A DNA stretch of 64,000 nucleotides from Nosema muscidifuracis (lineage: Eukaryota > Microsporidia > Nosematidae). Positions 1 to 8,323 of the stretch are shown in pieces; the stretch's first letter is position 1; each line of letters begins with the position of its first letter. A program made the translations under genes and the position numbers. The stretch spans positions 248,001-312,000 of the forward strand of contig JAIOKI010000023.1 of assembly GCA_028335825.1 (NCBI GenBank), given 5' to 3'. The notes under the pieces were generated by a model, which was not told where the DNA came from, searched no databases, and saw only the letters and a program-made list of their open reading frames with translations.

Positions 1-2
1 AA

Positions 3-1244
3 GAAGGATGGACAAAGGTCGTAGCCAGCTACGGAAGATCAGTAGTGATCAAAAAAGATAGTCTATTGGCTGATAAAATGGAAGTTATCGATGACAACAG
101 GTATACCTCACTAATGCCTGATTGGATTCGTAACATTAACAACAGTGAAGAGTCATCTGATGACTCTAATGATAAGAGTTATCCCTTAGCTTATCTAGGG
201 GATCCTAAAAGACAACAGAGGTCGAAACGCCTTGATAAAAGTAACTACCCTCTGAGGCTATCAGAGGATGTAAAAAAAGAAAAGGAGCCGAAACACTCCA
301 TAAAAGATAATATACATCTAGATGCCAATATGTGTAATCTAGATGTTATCACAAAAGAAGGCCTCCAAGGGCCTATGATAGTAGACCACAAAGCGACTGA
401 CATCTTAATTGAGTCTGTAGAGTCCTTTGTGGAAACAATAAAAGAGGAACAATTTTCTAAGTTGCATAACTTGCAAGAGACTAAGAAAAATGTTGTACTC
501 AACAAAAGGGAGAAGTCGAAACGCTTCACAAATAAAAACTACCCTAAGGTTGGCAAGCCGAAGGATGTTCTAAAAGTTCCCAGTAAAACCACTAAGGGAA
601 GTGTGGTATCACACAAACAAAAGAAAAATCTCTTAAGGAGACTTAGAGAAGACTCAGCTCATAAAAAAGTTGAAATAAAAAATTTTATTGCCCCTAAAAT
701 GAAGGACAATAGAGACAAAAAGCCAGTAAAGAAGAATACTGGAGAAAAATGGACAGATAAGCTGTCTAGAGAAGAACTCCTCAAAATCATGCTTGAGGGG
801 AAGAAACCAGCCGAAAATAAGTATCGGCTGGTTACAATGGAAGGTCTACCATCAGGAGAGGGCCATAAAAATTTAGCTGTCTGGGCTAAGATACTAGGTG
901 TTAAGGAATCAGATATTCCTTACATAAAAGATGTCAGTGGGAAGACGATCCTTTTAGTAAGATATGAAGCTGTTCTGAGAGTGGCAGACAGTCTTTGTAG
1001 AATTGCTGAGGGAGTCAGATGCCTGTCTGAGCCAAATGCCTTGAGACAGTTCTTGTCTCATAATAAAGATAAAATAGTAGCAGATCTTGCTGTTATTAAA
1101 AAAAGCTGGAAGTCTTTTGTTCCTCTGCAAAAGTCTATAAAAGTTATAGTACGATGTCTTAATAATTTGGAGACAAGTATGTTAAAAAAGTTTGCTTTAG
1201 ATGATGAAGCTATAAAAGATATTCTGGAGGCTAATGGTCCCTGA
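3..1244 (+). CDS. LINE ORF1 protein (Gag-like, N-terminus outside window)
   Basis: The frame is open from base 3, so the true start probably lies upstream; the GTG at 45 is only the first permissive codon and ATG codons occur further in. The protein is very rich in Lys and Arg, as expected for a LINE ORF1 RNA-binding protein. No RRM or zinc knuckle is visible. A short internal duplication is present: SKRLDKSNYP and SKRFTNKNYP lie about 100 residues apart and both sit in basic stretches. The more ordered C-terminal 130 residues (from about nt 830) may be the folded part. The last 11 bases overlap the start of ORF2, suggesting termination-reinitiation for ORF2 translation. Identity rests mainly on its position before the RT ORF. 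Confidence 0.8.
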   Translation, partial: EGWTKVVASYGRSVVIKKDSLLADKMEVIDDNRYTSLMPDWIRNINNSEESSDDSNDKSYPLAYLGDPKRQQRSKRLDKSNYPLRLSEDVKKEKEPKHSIKDNIHLDANMCNLDVITKEGLQGPMIVDHKATDILIESVESFVETIKEEQFSKLHNLQETKKNVVLNKREKSKRFTNKNYPKVGKPKDVLKVPSKTTKGSVVSHKQKKNLLRRLREDSAHKKVEIKNFIAPKMKDNRDKKPVKKNTGEKWTDKLSREELLKIMLEGKKPAENKYRLVTMEGLPSGEGHKNLAVWAKILGVKESDIPYIKDVSGKTILLVRYEAVLRVADSLCRIAEGVRCLSEPNALRQFLSHNKDKIVADLAVIKKSWKSFVPLQKSIKVIVRCLNNLETSMLKKFALDDEAIKDILEANGP

Positions 1245-4200
1245 AAATAAAATTCTAAATATTGATTTATTACGATTCACTCTAAGGAATCAAAAAACTT
1301 CTTTATTTAAGCTTCTTAGAAGCAACAAAAGTATTTGTATTGATTTAAGTTACAAACTTATTAAAATCAAAAGTAAATGTCATTCGAGATCCCTCGGAGT
1401 AAAATCTTTAAATTATAATGTAATGTTTAATTTAAGAAAAAAGATCAAGCTTAACAGCTTACAAAAGAAGCTCTGCTTAGTAAAGGCCTTGGCAAGCCAT
1501 ATTAAGATTCCAGAGTTACAAAAGAAACTTACAAGAGTTAATCCAGTTTTAGATAACTGTATTGTAGGTAGTAAAAGACATCGCAGACGTGATACAACAT
1601 TTACTTTCTTTGCTGTAAAGAAAGTACAAAAAGACAACTTTATTAATGCATTAAAGCAGTTAAACATTAATGTGTTAAAAGAAAAACCAGCTAAGTTTAA
1701 GCAGGTACAAAAGTTAAAGACTCTTGACAAAGTTAAGCTTTGTAGTCTTAATATAAATCATCTTTATGGGAAGAAGGAAGACTTAGAGATCCTTTTGAAA
1801 GTAGAGAAACCATCAATTTTATGTCTACAAGAAACATGGAAGAAATCCACTTTTATTGGAAGACTAGAAAAGTATATGGTAGTGGAAACACCTGCCATAG
1901 GTAAAAATAAACCAGGTTTAATGACCTTGGTAAGAAAAAGTGGAGCAGTGAGATGTTCTAAAAAAGGTAATGATGACAACATCCTACAAACGGTTGTTGA
2001 ATTCAAAACAAGTACAGGATGGACAAAGATACTAGTTATCAATGTCTATGTGCCACAAGATAGAGAGCTTAAGCAATTAACTCTCATAAAATTAATCAAC
2101 CTTCTTAATATTGAGAAGAACAAAAGATGCTACAAGGAGATTATAGTAATGGGAGATATGAATTGTAAAGATTCAACTCTCAAACAAAAGCTTGTTGCTG
2201 GAGGTTTAAATCCTCTTATCAACTACAATAGAGTATCAGGAACTAGAATCCTGAGTAATGGTAAAGTCTCAAAAAGACGTATTGATACGATCTTTAGAGT
2301 CTTAAAACAAGACAGTGAGAAGGTTACTATCTCACAAAGATGGGCTGTAGGAGATCATCTACTACTTAGAAGATACATAACTCTTCCTTCTCCAGTAGTA
2401 GAGACATCTTTTACATATAACAGAAAGAAGATGCAAGATCCTCTTATTGAAGAGAAATTGAGTCAGCTTTTGAATAGGAAACTATTCACAATAGAAGAAC
2501 TCCCAAGAGTTTTAAAAGAAGTATGTACAACTGAAAAGGTGTACGATAAAGTTAAGGTAAGAAAAGGATTACCTATTAAATGGAAGCACATTAATGTGTA
2601 TAAAAGATTTAGACTTGCCACAAAGCAAGTACTAAAACAATGGAATGATGTAAATGCTTTTAGGTATTTGACATTAAAAAAAGAAGTTGAGGAAACAAGA
2701 GTGAAGGTTCGGCGAGAACGAGCTAATCTCTGGGCCTTTAATGGCATAAACCTCTATAAAAGTAATCGCTCTAGAGATTTCTGGAAGTGGCTAAAGGGTA
2801 TGTCTAACACATCAGTTAGACTAGACAATGTTTGTCTTCAAGACGAGGAGGGCATAGCTCACAATGAGCAACAAAAGAAGCTAGAAATAGCTAACAAATT
2901 TTATGCTAAATTAGCAACATCAACTGTAGATAGTGACTCTATATACAACAAAAGTCCTTTAAAAGAGCCTCCCGATGACGTCATAATGGAGGAATTAATA
3001 AAAGCTACAAATAATTGTGGCAATAACAAAGCAGCCGGTCCGGATGAAATTCCAACTGAGCTATACAAGGTACTACTTAGGCCTAGTCTAGTAGATAAAA
3101 AGCTGCCCTCATTCCTGGTGGATGAGATCAACAAATTTATAACAGGTGCCAGCCCACCTGTTTATTGGAGTGCTGCTGATATGGTATGCCTCCATAAAAA
3201 GGGAGATGAAACAGATATCAACAACTATAGAGGTATTGCACTGATTAATACAATCAGTAAAATATACCTAAAAATAATCAATGATAGACTTACACAGTTT
3301 GTCGATACAAATAACATTCTTTCTCCTTATCAGGCTGGATTTAGAGCAGGAGAAGAATGTATGAACCAGGTAGCAACTTTATTAGAAGTTGTTAAAAGAA
3401 GAGAATTTCGAAGTCTGAAGACATATCTGTGCTTCATAGACTTCGAAAAAGCTTATGATAATGTTAGCCATGAGCTATTATTTAATAAGCTACAAAAGTA
3501 TTGTATACCAGAATATCTGATAAATACATTGAAAGATATATATGGTAACACACAAATGAGAATCCGCATAGGTGGAGATACAAGCAGTGGCTATAGCTAC
3601 AGAAAAGGTGTGAGACAAGGATGCCCTTGTTCTCCAATGTTGTTCAATCTGTTTATTAATGACATTTTTGATGACATGACAAAAGTGATTGTACCTCGAT
3701 CAACAATAGCAATACCAGGACTGATGTTTGCAGATGACATTGTTGTCTTTGGTGATTCAAAAAATGATTTGGAACTAAAAATTCAACAAATCAGTAAATG
3801 GGCAGTTGACAATCAAATGAAAGTTAACTGTAACAAAAGTGGTATTCTCGTATGGAATACCAATACAAGCTATGAGTCAGAAGATATCTCTATAGATATT
3901 GACTTTGGAAAGATCTGTGAAGTCACAGAATACAGGTATTTGGGTGTTTTGATTAAAAAAAGCACCCTCGAAGATCATCTTGTAAAAGATGGAGCCTTTA
4001 GAGGCAAAAAAGCATTAGAAGCATTGAAACCAAAGCTTCTTAACAAGAGTATATGTATTCCGTTCAAGGGAATACTAATAAAGAATGTACTAGTACCTGC
4101 ACTCATGTACGGTAGTGAGTTATGGGGAATGTCTAGCACAAGATCAGGGAGAATCAGTAGGATTCTCAGAAAAGCTGTTCGGATGATATTCTGGACAAAA

Positions 4201-4944
4201 ATAGTTTCATTAGATAGGATAATGGATGAGTTCTGTATTAACAGGATTCAAATACAAGCAGCTTTAAATCGCTTTAGAGCATTAAGGAAGTGGAAACACA
4301 ACAAAACTATAATCTCGGAATTTGTAGAACAAGTTCCAAGAGCTAAAAAGACTACATGGAGTTCAAGAACTCGACGGTGGTGTAAAAGATATGTCGGACA
4401 CGACTATGAAAGTATTGACTACAAAGTAGCCAAACAAAGAATAATCGAGGTATTGAAAGGTAGGAGATCCTATAATACTACCATAGCATCCTCACTAGCA
4501 GCACAGTATGGTATATTTGAGTCTCAACTCAAGTACATACTAACACAAATAAATAAGAGACAGATAAGGAATTACACTAAAATAAGATGTAATTTAATTA
4601 GATGGTCTTCTGCGTTAGCTAATGCTCTTAGAATCCCTCAGTATTATAGAGAACATTGCTTTCTATGTGAGGGAGAACAGGAAAATCTTGAACATTTCCT
4701 GTTAGATTGTCCATCCTTATCTGAGACAAGATCTCTTTATGAGAACAAAATTACAGAGTTAAATTCTTTAACTCTGACAAAAGTAGAACGAGTTAAGATG
4801 ATCATTGGTAATATCAATGACATCAAGACTTCACCAACAGGAAGAAAAGCTCTACTTGTAAGAGTAGAATTTCTTGATAAAATGATAGTACAAAGATATA
4901 TCATTGTACAACAAAAGAGTAGACTTCATGTCTCATCAGAGTAA
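1234..4944 (+). CDS. LINE ORF2: APE endonuclease, reverse transcriptase, CCHC
   Basis: 1236 residues. A basic N-terminal region (1-165) precedes an APE-like endonuclease (about 169-375) with the N of LNINHL, the E of CLQETW, the Y of INVYVPQ, the D-N pair of VMGDMNC, RRIDTIF and the D-H of VGDHLLL. The reverse transcriptase (about 590-900) shows KAAGPDEIP, YRGIALINTISKIY, FIDFEKAYDNV, GVRQGCPCSPMLFN and the catalytic FADD at about 831. A CX2CX6HX4C zinc motif (CFLCEGEQENLEHFLLDC) lies near residue 1142. No RNase H domain is visible. The expected role is nicking of chromosomal DNA and target-primed reverse transcription. The start ATG at 1234 lies inside the end of ORF1 in a different frame. 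Confidence 0.95.
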   Translation: MVPENKILNIDLLRFTLRNQKTSLFKLLRSNKSICIDLSYKLIKIKSKCHSRSLGVKSLNYNVMFNLRKKIKLNSLQKKLCLVKALASHIKIPELQKKLTRVNPVLDNCIVGSKRHRRRDTTFTFFAVKKVQKDNFINALKQLNINVLKEKPAKFKQVQKLKTLDKVKLCSLNINHLYGKKEDLEILLKVEKPSILCLQETWKKSTFIGRLEKYMVVETPAIGKNKPGLMTLVRKSGAVRCSKKGNDDNILQTVVEFKTSTGWTKILVINVYVPQDRELKQLTLIKLINLLNIEKNKRCYKEIIVMGDMNCKDSTLKQKLVAGGLNPLINYNRVSGTRILSNGKVSKRRIDTIFRVLKQDSEKVTISQRWAVGDHLLLRRYITLPSPVVETSFTYNRKKMQDPLIEEKLSQLLNRKLFTIEELPRVLKEVCTTEKVYDKVKVRKGLPIKWKHINVYKRFRLATKQVLKQWNDVNAFRYLTLKKEVEETRVKVRRERANLWAFNGINLYKSNRSRDFWKWLKGMSNTSVRLDNVCLQDEEGIAHNEQQKKLEIANKFYAKLATSTVDSDSIYNKSPLKEPPDDVIMEELIKATNNCGNNKAAGPDEIPTELYKVLLRPSLVDKKLPSFLVDEINKFITGASPPVYWSAADMVCLHKKGDETDINNYRGIALINTISKIYLKIINDRLTQFVDTNNILSPYQAGFRAGEECMNQVATLLEVVKRREFRSLKTYLCFIDFEKAYDNVSHELLFNKLQKYCIPEYLINTLKDIYGNTQMRIRIGGDTSSGYSYRKGVRQGCPCSPMLFNLFINDIFDDMTKVIVPRSTIAIPGLMFADDIVVFGDSKNDLELKIQQISKWAVDNQMKVNCNKSGILVWNTNTSYESEDISIDIDFGKICEVTEYRYLGVLIKKSTLEDHLVKDGAFRGKKALEALKPKLLNKSICIPFKGILIKNVLVPALMYGSELWGMSSTRSGRISRILRKAVRMIFWTKIVSLDRIMDEFCINRIQIQAALNRFRALRKWKHNKTIISEFVEQVPRAKKTTWSSRTRRWCKRYVGHDYESIDYKVAKQRIIEVLKGRRSYNTTIASSLAAQYGIFESQLKYILTQINKRQIRNYTKIRCNLIRWSSALANALRIPQYYREHCFLCEGEQENLEHFLLDCPSLSETRSLYENKITELNSLTLTKVERVKMIIGNINDIKTSPTGRKALLVRVEFLDKMIVQRYIIVQQKSRLHVSSE

Positions 4945-5093
4945 AATCTGATACAAAAGTAGCTAATTTATTAGCAACAAAAGAATTAAATTCTGACCTG
5001 GGAGGGGTTTGGCTTAAAGCTGCATATTATGCCGTAGCATTCCGCTGAACTGAGTTGTGTTCTTAAATGGTGTATTGAACCAGGCGATAACCC

Positions 5094-5140
5094 AAAATCC
5101 TGCTGAACGCAGGTCTCAGTCATTATGACTGAAGGATTTT
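5094..5140 (+). other. Stem-loop structure in the LINE 3' UTR
   Basis: AAAATCC (5094-5100) pairs perfectly with GGATTTT (5134-5140), and inside it TCAGTCA (5116-5122) pairs with TGACTGA (5126-5132). LINE reverse transcriptases often recognise a 3' UTR stem-loop of their own RNA. That role here is inference from position. Confidence 0.5.
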
Positions 5141-5450
5141 AATTAATCCTAAGGGGTTCCCAATCTTCCTACAAGCAAGGCCTTCATTGTATGCTGGTGT
5201 GTGTCACCAAATATTGGATGTAGAAGTTTTTACTTGCCGTGTGGCTTTTCTTTCTTATCTCAATAAATTATTTTATTTTTTTTTATTTTTTTTATTTTAA
5301 TTAATCCTAAGGGGTTCTCAATCTTCCTACAAGCAAGGTCTTTATGGTATGCTGGTGTGTGTCACATAATATTGGATGTAGAAGTTTTTACTTGCTGTGT
5401 GGCTTTTCTCTCTTATTTCAATAAATTATTTTTATTTTTTATTTTTTTTT
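5137..5450 (+). repeat. Tandem duplication of the LINE 3' end
   Basis: A segment of about 158 bp beginning TTTTAATTAATCCTAAGGGG occurs at 5137-5294 and again at 5295-about 5450. The copies differ at a few positions (for example GGCCTTCATTG against GGTCTTTATGG). Each ends in AATAAATTATTTT followed by a T-rich run, and two further short copies of that end follow at about 5451 and 5499. This could be a short 5'-truncated second insertion, or a duplication made during target-primed reverse transcription. Confidence 0.8.
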
Positions 5451-5599
5451 ATCCCAATAAATGATTTTATTTTTTATTTTATAAAGTTTTATTATTTATC
5501 TCAATAAATTATTTTTTTTTAGGTGACTCTTCTTCTATATGCTAATAAGCTATGTTTATTTCTTTTTTATTTAAACATAATTTTTGTATTTTAGCCCCA

Positions 5600-6196
5600 A
5601 TGGAGTTTGATGAATTAAAGGAGCAGTACACAGATAAAATAGATTTAAAATCTGCATTTATAGGCAGTCTACCTGGTGATAAGTCGATTTTAGAGGAGCT
5701 TGGAATAGATTTTGTAACTATACGTAGTGAAAGTAATTTGGTTTTTAAAATATTTAGTTCCAGTGATTTAGATTCTCATTTCATAAAAAATGCTGATTTA
5801 ACAGGTCCATTTTTCAACATAGTTTTTTATTCTATTTGTTTGTTATTTAATTACAAGGTACATTTTGGATACATTTATTCATTATCACTATTTTCCATAT
5901 TTTCTACTTACTTTTTATTGAATGTTATGGATCTAGTTAATATAAAATTATTAGAGTGCTGTAGTGTATTAGGATATTCTTTTATACCTTTAGTTATTTT
6001 TGCTTTCTTAAATATCTTTATAAATCGATTATACGTAACATATAGAATAATAATGGGTATACTTTTTGCTTTATGGTCAGCTTATACTGCTTCTTTAGTT
6101 TTTGTCAAGTACTTAAATGTAGAAAATAAGCAGATATTAATAGGATATCCTTTGTTTATTACTTACATTTGTTTTGCTATGATAGTAGTATTTTAA
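5600..6196 (+). CDS. YIP1: YIP1-family Golgi membrane protein
   Basis: 198 residues from the ATG at 5600, chosen because CCCC lies directly upstream (CCCCAATGG); an in-frame ATG 48 bp earlier lacks this signal. The N-terminal half holds the family motif around residues 45-60 (LEELGIDFVTIR). The middle has DLTGPFFN and KVHFGYIYSLSLFS, close to the DLxGP and KxHFGYIYG motifs of Yip1. Four to five hydrophobic membrane segments make up the rest. Yip1 proteins bind Ypt/Rab GTPases and support ER-to-Golgi vesicle formation. The gene starts about 80 bp beyond the LINE tail and is convergent with the GID4-like gene. Confidence 0.88.
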   Translation: MEFDELKEQYTDKIDLKSAFIGSLPGDKSILEELGIDFVTIRSESNLVFKIFSSSDLDSHFIKNADLTGPFFNIVFYSICLLFNYKVHFGYIYSLSLFSIFSTYFLLNVMDLVNIKLLECCSVLGYSFIPLVIFAFLNIFINRLYVTYRIIMGILFALWSAYTASLVFVKYLNVENKQILIGYPLFITYICFAMIVVF

Positions 6197-6987
6197 TAAA
6201 TGTTTATAATATTTAATTCAATCTACTGAATAGAATACAATTAATATTTTATTTTTATTAAATCATCATTAACTTCAATTATTATTTTAATATAATTTTT
6301 AGATATCCAAATAAAATTTAATTACTAACTATTTTAGTAAAAAAATCAGAATATAAAAAGTTTAAAATTTAATATTTATTTATTAATTTATATAATAAAA
6401 GTACATTCACGTTTAACCTACTTATAATAAAAAAAAGTTTAATTTTTTATGTTATATGACTGACTAACAGAAAGTTTATCTGTTTGGTATTAAATTTCTA
6501 AATATTAAAATAATCTATTATTTTATCTAAGAGAAAATATTTAATTAATAAAAAAATTATTTGTTAAATTTGAAAAAGTAATACATATTTTATGTAAATA
6601 TTTTAATGAAAAGAAGATATTACTTGTTATTTTGTCTGATTATTAATCTAAAACTTCAGTCTCAATAATGATTTTAGATTAACAGTAAGAAAAATATTAT
6701 TGATTATGAAAAAAACATTTTTAATTCCGAATATAAATTTATTATCGGCAGTACTACAATATTTACAGATAAAAATCAATTTGATAGCCAAGTGATTTTT
6801 CTCTCAGATTTTAATAAATATTTTTTATTTAATAACAATAAACAGTCTTAAAAATCGAATGAAATTAGCAAAATTAATTGTCATAAATTAATGGAGAGTT
6901 ATACAATATGATAAAACATTCTTAATATTTTTATAAATTAATTAAATTAAACATACAATATTTTAACTAAAATTTAATTTATTCTAT
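6197..6987. other. AT-rich intergenic spacer, nothing recognised
   Basis: This 790-bp spacer separates two convergent genes. It is almost pure A/T with no open frame of useful length, no CCC start signal and no RNA gene recognised. Confidence 0.6.
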
Positions 6988-7518
6988 TTAAACAAAACAA
7001 GATGCTCCACTTGTTCTCTTATATGTTCTTTCTAACATTATTTGTTGTGATAATTGAGACCGATCATTTTTGTAAAAATAATGACCCGAAAAACAGTCAA
7101 GTTTTTTATAATAACAACAATAATAAAATCCATCAATAGAAGCACCTTCTACACTTTCTACTACAGGATCTGGAAGAATAAATAATTCCTTCATTCTTAT
7201 ATATAAAAACCCTGATTTTTCAATATCGTACTTTTTATTTTTTAAAATTTCTGTCTTCCATTCAGGAAACATTCCCCAATGCAATTCGTCAGTCTCTTTG
7301 TCTTCATACTTATTAAAAAATGAATGTTTGTTACCAATAATTACTGATTCATAATAAGTAGATAGTTTATCATGTTTAGATGTAATATTATAAATACTGA
7401 ATGTTCCACACATCCTTTCTTCTAACATATCTATTCTATCTATTTTCATTTCTATTTTAAAAGATCCACTTGAAGATAATTGTTCTCCAGAATATACTGC
7501 TCCTTCTACTAGTACCAT
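6988..7518 (-). CDS. GID4: GID4/VID24-family substrate receptor of the GID ubiquitin ligase
   Basis: 176 residues covering the Vid24 beta-barrel almost end to end. Family motifs appear in order: GAVYSGEQLSSSGSFKIEMKI, MCGTFSIYNIT, ESVIIG, DELHWGMFPEWK, FLYIRMKELFILPDP and EGASIDGFYYCCYY. In yeast and animals Gid4 is the exchangeable receptor of the GID/CTLH E3 ligase and binds N-terminal Pro-type degrons, for example on gluconeogenic enzymes. The yeast protein is about 360 residues, so this is a core-only version lacking the long N-terminal extension. No CCC signal precedes the ATG. The gene lies near a deubiquitinase but separately from it, so no operon-like link is implied. Confidence 0.85.
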   Translation of the reverse strand: MVLVEGAVYSGEQLSSSGSFKIEMKIDRIDMLEERMCGTFSIYNITSKHDKLSTYYESVIIGNKHSFFNKYEDKETDELHWGMFPEWKTEILKNKKYDIEKSGFLYIRMKELFILPDPVVESVEGASIDGFYYCCYYKKLDCFSGHYFYKNDRSQLSQQIMLERTYKRTSGASCFV

Positions 7519-8039
7519 AATAATCTATTTTTTAATTCTTAAAAAGCTCCTTTACAAAATATATGATATATATTGATCATCATGTATTTAACGAATAATA
7601 TTTCACAAATTATTAGATTAGTTTCAAATAATAATTATTTATTTATAGTTAATTAAGTTTATTATTTTTTCGAGATCTATAGGTTGATAAGGTCTCCTTT
7701 AATATTTTTAATTAAAAAAAAATATTTTTTAAATAGTTTGATATTTAGTAAACAAATTAAGAATTTTTAGATAATAAATCTTCTGTCATTATAACAATAG
7801 TTAAGATAAATTTTTGCTAACAACCAATTAATTAAGTTTAAAATTAAGGATATTTAAATAACAAGTGATAATTTAAATTATTTTAGCTGAAATTAATGAG
7901 AGTTTTACAATATCTAAATAAAATATTCTAATTTCTTAAGAACAAGAATGTATTTTGATTAAAGTTAAACGTCAACTTTTAGATACATAGATCAGAAATA
8001 TCTTTTGATCATCAACCAATAATATATAAAAAAATTATT

Positions 8040-8150
8040 AAATATATTAAAGGAGTATTTTTATAAAATGTATTATTAATATATAAATATATTATAGGAG
8101 TATTTGAATAAAATGTATTATTAATATATAAATATATTATAGGAGTTTTG
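8040..8150. repeat. 45-bp tandem repeat, about 2.5 copies
   Basis: Units start at 8040, 8085 and 8130 with the core AAATATATTATAGGAGTATTT and further similar A/T text to 8260. It lies in the 805-bp spacer 7519-8323 between two minus-strand genes; nothing else is seen there. Confidence 0.75.
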
Positions 8151-8323
8151 AATAATATAGATTAAGAATTAACATATAAATAGATCATGAGTTAATATAG
8201 ATAATGAAAATATATTATAAAAAATAGATTATGAATTAATATATACAATAAATTGCGAATATTCTTGAATAACAAACTTCCCTACAAAATATCTCATTAA
8301 AATATTTTATTTCATATCTTTAT

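Larger units (their letters stand above)
1..5520 (+). mobile_element. APE-type LINE (non-LTR retrotransposon), 5' end outside window
   Basis: Two overlapping ORFs (3-1244 and 1234-4944) are followed by a structured 3' UTR and an A/T-rich tail that is partly duplicated. The second ORF carries an apurinic-type endonuclease, a reverse transcriptase and a C-terminal CCHC zinc motif, the standard layout of a two-ORF LINE. Both ORFs are open and the catalytic motifs read as intact, so the copy may be recent. By eye the element has a clearly higher G+C content than the surrounding genes. No LTRs are present. The left boundary lies before base 1 and no target-site duplication can be tested. The right end is placed near 5520, where the last short AATAAATTATTTT-type repeat stops. 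The clade (R1/Tad/Jockey/CR1-like) is not resolved. Confidence 0.93.

Noticed and set aside
45-47. GTG as the true start of LINE ORF1
   Set aside because: The frame is open back to base 3, so the start most likely lies outside the window.
5552-5599. 16-residue N-terminal extension of YIP1
   Set aside because: The CCCC signal sits directly before the inner ATG at 5600, where YIP1 similarity begins.
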